Assembly (NCBI RefSeq): GCF_018861705.1
Contig: NZ_JAHLEC010000003.1
Location: 41,017-105,016, forward strand
Length of the DNA: 64,000 nucleotides
Direction: 5' to 3'
Source: Clostridium psychrophilum
Lineage (GTDB): Bacteria; Bacillota; Clostridia; Clostridiales; Clostridiaceae
The position numbers and the translations under genes were made by a program. The notes beneath the pieces were generated by a model. That model worked only from the letters and a program-made list of their open reading frames with translations. It made no database searches and was not told the DNA's origin. Below are positions 54,953 to 64,000 of the stretch, piece by piece; positions within the stretch are counted from its first letter, which is position 1; the number at the start of each line of letters is the position of its first letter.

Positions 54953-55082
54953 TTTACATATGATACCACTACTGTATTTTTTATTTGTATTGTAAAATAA
55001 TATTAGTCTTATGAATATAATATTGTTCTTTGCTAAAACTAAAGTAAAGATAGCTTATATTTTATGAGAGGATGATTTTATA

Positions 55083-55262
55083 ATGTTTGGAAAAATAATA
55101 GATATGAATAGTACGGAAGCTTTTATAAATTTTTCAGATGGAACTACAGTGGACGTAAGTATAGGTCGCTTACCTAAAAATTCAAAAACTGGAGATACTA
55201 TTAATTTAAATATTGGAACTATTACTAATATACTCAATAACAAAATGATAGATTTTTTTTAA
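55083..55262 (+). CDS. Small conserved-looking protein (59 residues)
   Basis: Compact protein starting MFGKIIDMNSTEAFINFSDG, with alternating hydrophobic strands like a small beta-barrel (TVDVSIGRLPKNSKTGDTI). ATG at 55083 with GAGAGGATG nine bases upstream. An opposing minus-strand frame overlaps it but has no ribosome site. No named family is recognised; the barrel-like pattern may indicate an RNA- or DNA-binding fold. Confidence 0.65.
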   Translation: MFGKIIDMNSTEAFINFSDGTTVDVSIGRLPKNSKTGDTINLNIGTITNILNNKMIDFF

Positions 55263-55405
55263 ACATAAGTAAATGATTAAAAGTGCTATATTTGTTACAG
55301 CAATACAGAAAATGATTTAATATAACACTTTTACTATTCACCTTAATACATTGAAATTTTGAGTTTTGCTTTTAATATTTCTTATCCCTATTATAATTTT
55401 TAAAA

Positions 55406-56164
55406 TTATTTTGATAACCTTGCTTTTATTTTTTCAATGTTAAATAATCCAATTCCAATAATAACTATAAATAAACTAATAAATTGAGATGTAGAGAATA
55501 TAGATATATTCCCTCGAGGATCCCCTCTTAAATATTCTATTAAAAATCTTCCTATGCTATATATTATAAGGTAAAGAGAAAATACTCTGCCTTTTTTTCT
55601 TTCTTTTCTATTATACCAAAGTAAAAAAATTGCTAATATGAAATCAAACACTGAAGAAAAGATTTGTGTTGGGTATAAATGTAGATTTGCAGGTGCAAAC
55701 GGTGAATTATTGAATTCCACTCCTATTGGTAATGTTGTAACTCTTCCGTAACAACATCCTGCTAAAAAACACCCTATCCTACCAAATCCTTGAGCCAAAG
55801 GTAAGCTTGGAACTAACAAGTCACATACACTAAGTGTATTCCAACCTTTTTTTATACTATATAACCACACAGCTAATATGCCACCCAAAATAGCCCCATA
55901 AATGACAAAACCATTGCCAATGTCTTTTAATACTGATGGTTGCTCTATTATGTACCTAATATCCGTTATTATGTAAAGTAATTTTCCACCTAGAATTCCA
56001 AAAATAATTACTAGTATAGACATATTCCATATATCGTCTTCATTATACTGTTCTTTCTTACTTCTATAAGTTAATAGAAAAAGTGCTGCAATAATTCCAA
56101 TAGCTATCATTAATCCATACCCATAAATTTTTACAAAAGAAAATTCAAATAATACTGGTTTCAT
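55406..56164 (-). CDS. lgt: Prolipoprotein diacylglyceryl transferase
   Basis: A 252-residue, seven-helix membrane enzyme that transfers diacylglycerol from phosphatidylglycerol to the lipobox cysteine of prelipoproteins. The Lgt signature GRIGCFLAGCCYGRVT (about 130-145) carries the essential arginine region; YGLMIAIGIIAAL and RFLIEYLRGDPRG are further family motifs. The frame is open to 56224, but ATG 56164 (MKPVLFEF) has AGGAGG six bases upstream and matches known N-termini. A hairpin upstream at 56233 separates it from the preceding gene. Confidence 0.95.
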   Translation of the reverse strand: MKPVLFEFSFVKIYGYGLMIAIGIIAALFLLTYRSKKEQYNEDDIWNMSILVIIFGILGGKLLYIITDIRYIIEQPSVLKDIGNGFVIYGAILGGILAVWLYSIKKGWNTLSVCDLLVPSLPLAQGFGRIGCFLAGCCYGRVTTLPIGVEFNNSPFAPANLHLYPTQIFSSVFDFILAIFLLWYNRKERKKGRVFSLYLIIYSIGRFLIEYLRGDPRGNISIFSTSQFISLFIVIIGIGLFNIEKIKARLSK

Positions 56165-56232
56165 TTCCATCCTCCTATTTATAATGATTGCCCTTTTACA
56201 GCTTCTATTTAAGCCGCCTACCACAATAAAAT

Positions 56233-56260
56233 GCTAAGAGGAGCAATTGCCCCTCTTAGC
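56233..56260 (-). terminator. Terminator downstream of 56441-57025
   Basis: Arms GCTAAGAGG and CCTCTTAGC, followed by ATTTTATTG on the minus strand, between the hypothetical gene's stop and lgt. Confidence 0.65.
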
Positions 56261-56440
56261 TTTAAGTTCTATAATAAACGATCTATTCGCTCATAACATG
56301 GTAGTAAATTATTACTCTAATATATCTAAAATAAATTATAATACTTTAAAATACATTAAGCAAATAGAATTAATTTAAAAGGTGCCATTAATAATAATTT
56401 TTTCCTTATACTTTACAACTAACATACATTACTTAGTAAT

Positions 56441-57025
56441 TCAATTAATTTTTAATGTTTCAACTATACTTTCAAAAATAGCTACATAAGTCTCTTTGAA
56501 ATTAACTTCTCGCACAAAAAATGAAAATCTATAAAACTGTTTTCCATTATCAATAAAATATTCATATGCCTTGTACCAATTATTACCTATTGTATTTATA
56601 GAGTATTGTACTAAATATGTTTTTTTGCCATTGATATTAAAACTATTTATTTTATAATTCTTAATTTCATTTTGTTTTTGAGATATGTTTTTACTATTTT
56701 GTAAAAATACTTTTAAATCCTGTTTAGCTGTCCAGACTTCTACAAAACCATGAATTATTGCATCCGCTGATTGAAAATCATTGTGATACACAATTTCATC
56801 TCCAGCAAATGTTTTTTCTTTTGATGTCCATCCCGCTGGCAATTTATACGTTATGTTTCCATTTAAAGCCACATAACTATCTAACAAATTAATATTATTC
56901 TCTACAAGAATGGTGGTTTTTAATTTGTTATCAAATTGTTTTGATATCCCTACTAGTGTAATCATAAGTCCAACAATTATCACTAAAATTCCAACTTTCT
57001 TTCTGTTTATAAATATAATCTTCAA
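56441..57025 (-). CDS. Membrane-anchored hypothetical protein
   Basis: A 194-residue protein. Residues 10-27 (VGILVIIVGLMITLVGIS) form one N-terminal membrane anchor with basic residues before it, and the rest is predicted extracytoplasmic. The soluble part has a PsbP-like or lipoprotein-like alternation (YKLPAGWTSKEKTFAGDEIV; YFIDNGKQFYRFSFFV). No catalytic motif is seen. TTG start at 57025 with GGAGGGG five bases upstream. Function unknown. Confidence 0.65.
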   Translation of the reverse strand: MKIIFINRKKVGILVIIVGLMITLVGISKQFDNKLKTTILVENNINLLDSYVALNGNITYKLPAGWTSKEKTFAGDEIVYHNDFQSADAIIHGFVEVWTAKQDLKVFLQNSKNISQKQNEIKNYKINSFNINGKKTYLVQYSINTIGNNWYKAYEYFIDNGKQFYRFSFFVREVNFKETYVAIFESIVETLKIN

Positions 57026-57083
57026 TGTACCCCTCCAGATATTAATATTAATATACTATATGATATATAATATAAAAATATTA

Positions 57084-57128
57084 AAAAATAAAATGTATGA
57101 CTAATTTATAGCCATACATTTTATTTTT
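57084..57128 (-). terminator. Terminator of 57136-58398
   Basis: Perfect arms AAAAATAAAATGTATG and complement with a 13-base loop, eight bases past the stop at 57136. Confidence 0.8.
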
Positions 57129-57135
57129 AACTGTA

Positions 57136-58398
57136 TTATTTTTTTATAGGTACTACTATTGTAGAATTTTTAAAATCATAAAACATCAACCAATGACCCA
57201 TTTCATCATTGTCTTTATCCGCAATCCAAGTTACAAAACCAGTTTTGCCTCCATAGGGTTGATGCGCTTTAGCTTTTGTTCCAGGTATTCCATAAACAAT
57301 ATATTTCATATACCCATTAGAATCACATTTATATCCTAACATAAAAGATTTATAGTTTCTAATATATGGATAATAACAAATCATCGGATAATAGGCTATT
57401 GTATATTTGTTATAGTCACTTAAATCATACATGTTCTCTAAATCATGAACAGGCACTTTATACCACGTACACCATTTAATTTCATTTGAAAAGTTAGGCA
57501 CTTCTACAAAATCTTTAGCTACTGCTTTAAAGAAATTTCCCATATCACCTTTTGGATATTCTTTTTTACTGTCGCTATTTTCCTTTTTATTCGGTTTGCA
57601 TTCTTTATTCTTATGTCTATCAATATCATAATTATCTTCTGAGCTTTTACTTTCTATATTCTCATCCGGCAACTCTTGTATTTCAATATTTTCAGCTTCA
57701 ACTCTTTGCTTAGTATCTTCTTCATCTATATTTTTTTTACTTTCTAAAGAGTTATCTACTTCTTTATCTGCATTCTTTACATCTTCTAAAGATTTAACAT
57801 CTTTAGATTCAACTCTTTTTTTCTCTTCTTTTTCTTGTACATCTTTTTGTATTTCTAAATGCTCAGCTGCTTCATTACCTTTTACTTTAATTAATTCGAT
57901 ACTTTGTTCATACTCATCAAATTCATTGACTACATCTTCTGATCTTGTTTCTTTCTTGTCCTTGTTACTATCGGCTAATTTATAGTTCTTCCAATCACTC
58001 GGTTTATCTGTTGTTGAGAATCCACTCATTATTGAAATTACATTGGCATCAAGAAATTTAACAATTCCAGCTCCAATAATTTTCTCAGCAGAAATATTAG
58101 TTTCTGCTATATTGTCCATATCATACTCATAAAAGATGTCTACCCTACCGTGATCGTCTATGTTCAATTTACCGACTTTTATGATTTTGTTAACATCTTT
58201 TTTACCACATATCAAAACCATGTAATAAGGTTGTTTCTCTTTCCTTAGGTTCTGCACATAGTATGAAATCTTACATTTACTGTTTTTCATTTCAAGCTTT
58301 GCATACCCCGATGGTATTTTGTCTGAGTCTAATGAATAGCCTTTTTCATCTTCTTGTAATATAATAAAGTACCTACTATAATTTTTTTTAGGTGTCAC
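57136..58398 (-). CDS. Hypothetical protein with charged linker, possibly spore-surface
   Basis: A 420-residue protein in three parts. Residues 1-120 are a beta-rich domain (YFIILQEDEKGYSLDSDKIP, KLEMKNSKCKISYYVQNL). Residues about 140-270 are low-complexity, very rich in Glu, Lys and Asp. Residues about 275-420 form a second globular domain rich in aromatics and tryptophan (WCTWYKVPVHDLENMYD, TGFVTWIADKDNDEMGHWL). There is no signal peptide. GTG start at 58398 with GGAGG upstream. I recall similar architectures in clostridial hypothetical proteins, but cannot name a family with confidence. A coat or spore role is speculative. Confidence 0.6.
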   Translation of the reverse strand: MTPKKNYSRYFIILQEDEKGYSLDSDKIPSGYAKLEMKNSKCKISYYVQNLRKEKQPYYMVLICGKKDVNKIIKVGKLNIDDHGRVDIFYEYDMDNIAETNISAEKIIGAGIVKFLDANVISIMSGFSTTDKPSDWKNYKLADSNKDKKETRSEDVVNEFDEYEQSIELIKVKGNEAAEHLEIQKDVQEKEEKKRVESKDVKSLEDVKNADKEVDNSLESKKNIDEEDTKQRVEAENIEIQELPDENIESKSSEDNYDIDRHKNKECKPNKKENSDSKKEYPKGDMGNFFKAVAKDFVEVPNFSNEIKWCTWYKVPVHDLENMYDLSDYNKYTIAYYPMICYYPYIRNYKSFMLGYKCDSNGYMKYIVYGIPGTKAKAHQPYGGKTGFVTWIADKDNDEMGHWLMFYDFKNSTIVVPIKK

Positions 58399-58475
58399 CT
58401 TCCTCTACCTCCATATAAAACTTATTCATTATAATATATGAAGTATATAATAAAAAATGAACAACATCTGAAAAT

Positions 58476-59312
58476 TTATTTTACATTTCCTATTTCATCC
58501 GAAAGATTAGCGAATTCTTGAAGCGATAAAGTTTCGCCTCTCCTTTTAGGATCAATATTTGCTCTCTCAAAACATTTTTGTAATTCCTCTTTGTCAATAC
58601 CTATGTCTTTTATCGAATTCCACAAGATTTTTCTTCTCATATTAAAAGATTTTCTTACTATAGCAAAAAACAATGCTTCATCTTTCACCTTAACTTTAGG
58701 TTCACTTAACCTATCCAATCTAATAACCATGGACTCTACCTTAGGCTCTGGCAAAAATGCTGATGGTGGAACTAAGCGCAAAATTTCTGTATCACAATAG
58801 TATTGAACTAATATTGAAAAAGCTCCATATGCCTTGCAATTAGGCTGTGAATCTATTCTCTGCGCAACTTCCTTTTGTATCATAATAGTCAAAGATTTAA
58901 AATTATATCCCTTAGTAAGTAAATTAACGATTATAGGAGTTGTTAAATAGTATGGCAAATTGGCAACCAACTTCACAGATTTTTCTTCCCCAATAAGTTC
59001 ATTATAATCTACTTTTAATGCATCCTTATGTATAAGCTCAAAATTATCAAATTCCTTAAGTTCATCCTCTAATATCGGTAAAAGTTGATCATCTAGTTCT
59101 ATAGCACAGACTCTCTTAGCTCTCTTTAAAAGTTCTCTAGTTAATGTACCTACACCTGGCCCTATTTCAATAATAAAGTCTTCTGCGCCAACATCTGCTC
59201 CATCTACGACGTCATCAAGCACAGAATCATCTATTAAAAAGTTTTGACCTAAGCTTTTCTTATACCTAAATTTATATTTTTTTATAACTTCACTAATCGT
59301 CAAATCTGCCAT
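58476..59312 (-). CDS. rsmA: 16S rRNA dimethyladenosine transferase
   Basis: A 278-residue KsgA/RsmA, which dimethylates two adjacent adenosines in the 3' end hairpin of 16S rRNA using S-adenosylmethionine. Family motifs are [12 protein letters not shown], the SAM loop [13 protein letters not shown], and the catalytic [12 protein letters not shown], followed by [13 protein letters not shown] and [13 protein letters not shown]. It overlaps the end of rnmV by 20 bases, with its AAGGAG site inside that gene, so the two are translationally coupled. Complete and of normal length. Confidence 0.96.
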   Translation of the reverse strand: MADLTISEVIKKYKFRYKKSLGQNFLIDDSVLDDVVDGADVGAEDFIIEIGPGVGTLTRELLKRAKRVCAIELDDQLLPILEDELKEFDNFELIHKDALKVDYNELIGEEKSVKLVANLPYYLTTPIIVNLLTKGYNFKSLTIMIQKEVAQRIDSQPNCKAYGAFSILVQYYCDTEILRLVPPSAFLPEPKVESMVIRLDRLSEPKVKVKDEALFFAIVRKSFNMRRKILWNSIKDIGIDKEELQKCFERANIDPKRRGETLSLQEFANLSDEIGNVK

Positions 59313-59856
59313 AATTCATCTCCTTGTTTATTTTTTCTATAGCTTTAATAAATTCTTCTTTTATAATTCCATAATTATTTAGCCTAGTTATAAATTGTGC
59401 TGAGTTGCCATAGCCTATTCCTAGTTCATTCCCTAGTGCATCTCGCCTTTCCTTAGCTCTACTGTCTGCTGTTAACTTAAAAAATATCATGTCATGTATG
59501 TCAAATTCTTTTCTTTTCTCTTGAACTTCATATTTTGCAGCACCAAGTGCTCTTAGTATTGTTTCTGGTGATGCATTTTCAACACCTATATCTCCATCTT
59601 TAGTACCTTCTTTTTGAGATATATACGCATGCTTTACATTAGCTACTCTTTTAGATATAATTTTTCTTATTTTTTCTCCAGCAAAGTCGGGGTCAGTAAA
59701 TATTATAACGCCTTTTCTCTTTTGTGCTTCTCTTATCTTGTTAATTACCTTTTCATTAATTCCGAATCCCCCAACAGAAATCAGCTCAGCTTCTACTGCT
59801 CTCTTAACTGCTGTTACGTCGTCTCTTCCCTCAACCACTATAACCTCTTTAATCAT
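59293..59856 (-). CDS. rnmV: Ribonuclease M5
   Basis: A 187-residue Toprim-domain nuclease that matures 5S rRNA. The Toprim signature is [13 protein letters not shown] at the start and [15 protein letters not shown] (DxD) near residue 55; the C-terminal half includes [16 protein letters not shown], typical of RnmV. Conserved placement just upstream of rsmA with overlap. The ATG at 59856 has AGGAGGATAAA upstream. Acts in the cytoplasm with ribosomal protein L18 bound to the precursor. Confidence 0.95.
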   Translation of the reverse strand: MIKEVIVVEGRDDVTAVKRAVEAELISVGGFGINEKVINKIREAQKRKGVIIFTDPDFAGEKIRKIISKRVANVKHAYISQKEGTKDGDIGVENASPETILRALGAAKYEVQEKRKEFDIHDMIFFKLTADSRAKERRDALGNELGIGYGNSAQFITRLNNYGIIKEEFIKAIEKINKEMNYGRFDD

Positions 59857-60035
59857 TTTATCCTCCTAATTGCTCACAATAAAAGATAACACTCATTAAG
59901 TATTATCTCCGTGTTTTGCTTAACTAAGTCACTTACTTTTATTCTATAAACATAAGAAAGCAGAATATCCCTTAGTTTTTCAATGCATTCCTGCATCTAT
60001 AATACCATTTTACTTATTAATAGTGAACTACAAAA

Positions 60036-60058
60036 CAAAAAAAGGAGCTTATGCTCCT
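60036..60058 (-). terminator. Terminator overlapping the stop of the 3D-domain gene
   Basis: AGGAGCATAAGCTCCT followed by TTTTTT on the minus strand; its 5' arm includes the stop codon. Confidence 0.8.
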
Positions 60059-61094
60059 AATTCATAATATAAATATTCACATTTCGTGATCCCCAATCCC
60101 AGCTTTCATTACTGGAATCATAATAAAGATCTATTACCTTACCCTTTATAGCTCCGCCTGTATCATCTGCAGTGGCATAACCATAGCCCTCAACATAAAG
60201 CTTTGTCCCTAATGGAATAACGCTAGGATCTACAGCTATTGTACTATAACCGCCTGGATTTCTTACTGCTCTTTTCCCAGTACAAGTTATACCTAACCCA
60301 GGGTCATTTGGACCTTTTCCAGTGCAATTTAAATCAGCAGTATATGCTGTTGCCCTGACCTTCATTTTCTTAGTATAACGAATATCTCCTCCACGAGATG
60401 GTGTATAAACATTCGAAGTTCCTAAGACTATGATTTCTTTAACAGGCTTTAAATTAACTTTTTCACTAACTAATTTTTTAGATACCTCTTTGCCATTCTC
60501 ATAGACAACTGTCGAAGTAATAACCTTCTGGCCTGCTTTGCCCTTCTGACTGACTTTTTTGACACCTTTTTTCAATTCACCACTACGCTTAATTTCAGTT
60601 GCAAACTTAACCGCTTTAGTCTCTGTGCGTTTCTTAGTGCTTACTCTTGTTATATTTACTACGAGACCTGATTTTAATGAATCACTTTTTAATGGGGTGA
60701 TTTTGTCTTTATCACTTAATACAATTTTTTCAGATTTTAACATATCTTCCACTGTCTTTTCAGCAGTTTGAATATTGCGAGTTTTCCCATCAACTGTTAC
60801 TTTAACATTTACAGCTTTTTTTATATATATTTTGTCTCCGTCTTTTACTTTACTGTCTAATTTCACCGTTATTTGATCTTTTGACCCTAAAGCTATATTA
60901 TTACTTTTTAATATTTGAGTAACATTGCTGTTTAAGGTTGTAACTTTAATAGATTTACCATCAACGATAACAGATATAGCCTTTTTCATATTAAAAATAG
61001 ACACTGTAATGCATGTTATTAGAAGCATTACTACAAAAACTGTCTTTGGACCATTTGAAAAAAAGTTCTTCAAATTATTCTTTGCATTTTTCAT
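60057..61094 (-). CDS. YabE-like G5/3D-domain cell-wall protein
   Basis: A 345-residue exported protein. After a basic start and one N-terminal membrane segment (TVFVVMLLITCITVSIFN) come two ubiquitin-like DUF348 repeats (ITVKLDSKVKDGDKIYIKKA; VNVKVTVDGKTRNI), a G5 domain around KVSQKGKAGQKVITSTVVYENG, and a C-terminal 3D domain with KVRATAYTADLNC, GLGITCTGKRA and TADDTGGAIKG, which carry the three conserved aspartates. The 3D domain is a lytic-transglycosylase-like fold; relatives resemble Sps/Rpf-type peptidoglycan hydrolases. ATG at 61094 with GGGAGGG upstream is preferred to 61223. It lies between tatD and rnmV, as yabE does in Bacillus. Confidence 0.88.
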   Translation of the reverse strand: MKNAKNNLKNFFSNGPKTVFVVMLLITCITVSIFNMKKAISVIVDGKSIKVTTLNSNVTQILKSNNIALGSKDQITVKLDSKVKDGDKIYIKKAVNVKVTVDGKTRNIQTAEKTVEDMLKSEKIVLSDKDKITPLKSDSLKSGLVVNITRVSTKKRTETKAVKFATEIKRSGELKKGVKKVSQKGKAGQKVITSTVVYENGKEVSKKLVSEKVNLKPVKEIIVLGTSNVYTPSRGGDIRYTKKMKVRATAYTADLNCTGKGPNDPGLGITCTGKRAVRNPGGYSTIAVDPSVIPLGTKLYVEGYGYATADDTGGAIKGKVIDLYYDSSNESWDWGSRNVNIYIMN

Positions 61095-61365
61095 TGTAAT
61101 ATTCCCTCCCTTGGTCAAGAGCACTTTGGTATTATAACGTGAAGCTATAAATATGTCAAATCTACAACCTATTGCTCTTAATTTTGTTGATAATGCATCA
61201 TTGTGCATAAAATTATAATTCAAAAATAACTTAACTAACCCAGTTTTGAGGGTAACTTGGTAAAATTAATATTTACCATTAAAATTATATCTTTGTCCTT
61301 AAAATTTAAGTACAAACACTCTTTTGTAAAATTATTACACAAGTTGAATCTTTAACCATCTTACA

Positions 61366-62133
61366 CTATCTGTTAATTTTTAGCAAATGTTTTATATTAA
61401 ATATTGTTGAATTTTCAATTTCTTCTATACTTTTACCCTTAACTTCCGATATTTTTTCTATAATATATTTAATGTAATCTGATTGATTTCTTTTCCCTCT
61501 ATTAGGCTCAGGTGCCATATATGGGCAATCTGTCTCTACTAATATTCTATCCATTGGTACAATCTTTGCAACCTCTGATGTTTTTTTTGCATTCTTAAAT
61601 GTTATTACCCCAGTAAAACCTATATAATATCCAAGTTTTAAACACTCTCTTGCAAATTCAACACTTCCTGAGAAACAATGAACTGTGCCTATCACCTCTG
61701 GAAATTCCTTTAATATATCCAAAGTATCTTTATGAGCATCCCTATCATGTATAACCACTGGTAATTTAAGCTCTTTTGCAAGCCCCATTTGAAGTCTAAA
61801 AGCATTCATTTGAATCTCTCTATCTGGATTTTCATCATTGTGATAATCGAGTCCTATTTCACCTATAGCCCTAACCTTTGGGTAACTTGCTAAATCTCTT
61901 AGTTCATTAATAGTTTTCTCATTAACAATGTTTGCATATTCTGGGTGAACTCCTACTGCCGAATATATAAAGTCATATTTACTTGATAATTCTACTGACA
62001 TTCTTGCGCCTTCTAGTGACGCCCCACAATTTAATACACCTATTACCCCTTTATCATTTAACCCATTTAGTACTTTTTCTCTATCTTTATCAAACGCTTC
62101 ATCATCATAATGTGCATGTGAATCAAATATCAT
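61366..62133 (-). CDS. tatD: TatD-family metal-dependent DNase
   Basis: A 255-residue TIM-barrel hydrolase. Metal-binding residues are in FDSHAHYDDEAF (HxH), GEIGLDYH, VIHDRDA, TVHCFSG and ETDCPYMAPEPNRGKRN, the full family set. TatD/YcfH enzymes act on DNA or on D-aminoacyl-tRNA-type substrates depending on subfamily; the exact activity here is not determinable. The ATG at 62133 lacks a strong ribosome site. Conserved neighbour of the yabE-like gene, rnmV and rsmA. Confidence 0.93.
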   Translation of the reverse strand: MIFDSHAHYDDEAFDKDREKVLNGLNDKGVIGVLNCGASLEGARMSVELSSKYDFIYSAVGVHPEYANIVNEKTINELRDLASYPKVRAIGEIGLDYHNDENPDREIQMNAFRLQMGLAKELKLPVVIHDRDAHKDTLDILKEFPEVIGTVHCFSGSVEFARECLKLGYYIGFTGVITFKNAKKTSEVAKIVPMDRILVETDCPYMAPEPNRGKRNQSDYIKYIIEKISEVKGKSIEEIENSTIFNIKHLLKINR

Positions 62134-62294
62134 AATATGTACTGCAATTAAACCTATTAACTTAAAAGTTTAATAACAGCTTTCACCACCTTTTTTATTT
62201 ATTAATAAATTTTTAAGCCCACTCTAAATATCTGTTAGGTATTATATCATAAATACCAAACTATTTGCAAAATTGTATAGAAGATTCTATATAA

Positions 62295-62337
62295 AAAAAT
62301 CAAAAGTCACTTTCATATGAAAGCAACTTTTGATTTT
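62295..62337 (-). terminator. Terminator of the DUF445 gene
   Basis: Arms AAAATCAAAAGT and ACTTTTGATTTT around an inner CTTTCATATGAAAG stem, then TTTTTT on the minus strand, 12 bases past the stop. Confidence 0.85.
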
Positions 62338-62348
62338 AATTTTATGTG

Positions 62349-63866
62349 CTAGAGTGAACCTAATATAGGCGACAAGATGCCCATAATTGCACCTAACAGT
62401 GCCCCCAGCCAAGTTATAGCGTTTAACTCTTTACTAGCGATTTCTAGTATAATTTTCTCCCCAAATGCTACATCAAACTCGTTAATTTTGTCTTCAACAA
62501 TTTTTGACACATCTAACACTTCAATTACGTCAGATGCTCTGTTTTCTATAAATCTATTGTATAATTTTCTAACTATCTTAGAAGTTGACTTAGATACTTT
62601 TTTACCATTTCCTTTAAATATTGATTTCATCTCTATATTTAGCAATTTATTACTTACTATAGACAATATTTCTGCAACTTTAATTTTCATAGACTTGCTT
62701 TCCACTATAGCATTTATCCTGCTCTTTATAAATTTTTCTATTGCGCTTTTATAGTCTATACCTGTTTTCTTTAGTATCTGTTCAACAGATACATGCTCGC
62801 TAAAATTGTCTTGAATAGTATTAAATGTATCTATAATAAGCTTTTCATCTACAACATTAGTTGTGAAAAATTTAATTAATGGTTCTATGCTATCATCGAT
62901 TCCTTCTTTTGGCAATTCAGAAATCACTCCATTTATTGAATTTTCAAGTAGCTTGTCTATTATCTCATTAACTGTTAATGCAATGTCATTATGATTTTTT
63001 TCATCATCTAAATACCCATCTATACCTACTACAACTTTGTCATAAATACTATCTACAGTTATAAACATAGCTATCATTGGGCTTAATTTAGTACCTATTA
63101 TTTCACCAACAATTTGTCTCAATTTCTGACTGTTTTTTTCTTCCTTCAAAAATTTTTTTATTCCCATTGCTATATTATACTTTTTACTATAAACATATAC
63201 TTTAATAATGTTAGTTATTTGTCTAGGTATAACTTCATCAAATTTTTTATCTAAAGCCACTAACTTAGCTATATTTTCTTTTAATATCATTTGAATTTTA
63301 TTATAAAAATTGTCAGAATTCTTATAATTAATAGTTGCACTCATAACTTTATTTTTTATAGAATTATATAAATCACTCTCACAAATTATTTGTGGTCGTG
63401 TATTCAATACTTGCATCATCTCTGTATAAACATATTTAGCAATTCCTTTTTTAACTTCTTCTTCATTTATATAATCAAAAATTAATTTAGATACATTGCT
63501 ACTATTGTTTTCTATAATATTACAATATTCATCACCTAATAGTTTTTTTATCTCATTTCCTACAGTACTTTCACTATTACTAATAATGTTTACTTTCCCT
63601 TGTACCCAAGAATCCAATTGTTTATTCATATCATCGCTACATAAAGACTTGCAAATTGTTTCCTTTGTTAAAATATGTTGGCCAACAGATTCTCCTATAT
63701 TTTTAGCAATTCTAGTCTTTTCCTTTGGAATAAGACCAGGTGTAAATGGTATTTTAATATTAAAAAGTCTAATTTCTTTGTGTGGTCTAAATAACATTTT
63801 TATAGCTAACCAATTGGTTATAAACCCTATAACAGAACCCACTAACGAACCTATAAAAAATTTCAT
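62349..63866 (-). CDS. DUF445 family membrane protein (YheB-like)
   Basis: A 505-residue DUF445 protein. The N-terminal helix (FIGSLVGSVIGFITNWLAIKMLFRPH) and the C-terminal helix (ITWLGALLGAIMGILSPILG) are the paired membrane anchors typical of the family; the large central part is helical and cytosolic or external. The segment FTPGLIPKEKTRIAKNIGESVG is the family signature. Function unknown; B. subtilis YheB is a homologue. ATG at 63866 with GGGAG eight bases upstream. Monocistronic by its terminator and spacing. Confidence 0.88.
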   Translation of the reverse strand: MKFFIGSLVGSVIGFITNWLAIKMLFRPHKEIRLFNIKIPFTPGLIPKEKTRIAKNIGESVGQHILTKETICKSLCSDDMNKQLDSWVQGKVNIISNSESTVGNEIKKLLGDEYCNIIENNSSNVSKLIFDYINEEEVKKGIAKYVYTEMMQVLNTRPQIICESDLYNSIKNKVMSATINYKNSDNFYNKIQMILKENIAKLVALDKKFDEVIPRQITNIIKVYVYSKKYNIAMGIKKFLKEEKNSQKLRQIVGEIIGTKLSPMIAMFITVDSIYDKVVVGIDGYLDDEKNHNDIALTVNEIIDKLLENSINGVISELPKEGIDDSIEPLIKFFTTNVVDEKLIIDTFNTIQDNFSEHVSVEQILKKTGIDYKSAIEKFIKSRINAIVESKSMKIKVAEILSIVSNKLLNIEMKSIFKGNGKKVSKSTSKIVRKLYNRFIENRASDVIEVLDVSKIVEDKINEFDVAFGEKIILEIASKELNAITWLGALLGAIMGILSPILGSL

Positions 63867-64000
63867 ATTGTTTCTCCCTTGCTATTTCTGATAGTGTAAA
63901 CACTATCTTTGCTTTATTTATTTGAAACCTTGCTATTGCAAGGGTTATAACTGTTTTTAATATAAAAAACAATGACCCCCTCTCTTTTGGTATAATTGTT
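63867..64000. other. Right edge, upstream of the DUF445 gene
   Basis: Short AT-rich stretch to the end of the window; presumably the promoter region of the DUF445 gene. No further gene can be supported. Confidence 0.4.

Noticed and set aside
55055..55243. Minus-strand 62-codon frame
   Set aside because: Rejected in favour of the overlapping plus-strand gene at 55083, which has a proper site and a plausible protein sequence.
63787..63972. Minus-strand frame overlapping the start of the DUF445 gene
   Set aside because: Different frame from the DUF445 start, no ribosome site and no domain character.
1..64000. tRNA, rRNA or complete insertion sequence
   Set aside because: No cloverleaf, rRNA signature or transposase with terminal inverted repeats was recognised; the only mobile-element gene is the recombinase fragment at 40261.

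Overview
The window is a low-GC Firmicute chromosome segment, most likely Clostridium sensu stricto. It is a sporulating, anaerobic-type genome with strong GGAGG ribosome sites, many TTG/GTG starts and mostly minus-strand genes. It encodes Veg, YabG and a SipL-like SPOCS/LysM protein, CotS/CotSA-type coat genes and a Re-citrate synthase. It also has an ileS-ccpA neighbourhood and a tatD-yabE-like-rnmV-rsmA housekeeping run. I see no rRNA, tRNA, CRISPR array or intact transposon.

Layout. 0-4 kb: the start of ispE, then sipL, veg (with two consensus sigma-A promoters) and yabG. 4-11 kb: a spore-coat cluster of four CotS-type kinase-fold proteins, one of them a pseudokinase, a small charged protein, and two paralogous CotSA-like glycosyltransferases, in two divergent glycosyltransferase/CotS modules. 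11-18.3 kb: larC-larB (nickel-pincer cofactor), two GT4 glycosyltransferases around a decayed flippase-like gene, a CPBP protease and a secreted CAP protein. 18.5-28.2 kb: topB, a DEDDh exonuclease, an HNH-like protein with an apparent ATA start, rluF, and an operon for the oxidative half-TCA pathway (Re-citrate synthase, aconitase, isocitrate dehydrogenase).

28.5-40.4 kb is the accessory region. A chromosomal ParM/ParR-like cassette with three adjacent inverted repeats opens it. It is followed by a gene graveyard: two chemotaxis-receptor remnants, a P-type ATPase with a large internal deletion and several stops, an MFS remnant, an ACT-domain remnant and a serine-recombinase fragment. Apparently intact genes are interspersed: a Myb-repeat protein, a HEAT-like protein, a YczE-type membrane protein, a sugar acetyltransferase and several tiny membrane peptides. 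A decayed plasmid or integrative element is the simplest reading.

40.5-64 kb: a mannose-1-phosphate guanylyltransferase, then a two-gene islet (a stand-alone HipA-N-like protein and a 1350-residue SF1 helicase with a degenerate nuclease-like tail), the best candidate here for an undescribed defence-type system. Next come ccpA, T-box-controlled ileS, a glutamine synthetase with an attenuator-like leader, an MBL hydrolase, cspA, lgt, surface-type hypotheticals, rsmA, rnmV, a G5/3D cell-wall protein, tatD and a DUF445 membrane protein.
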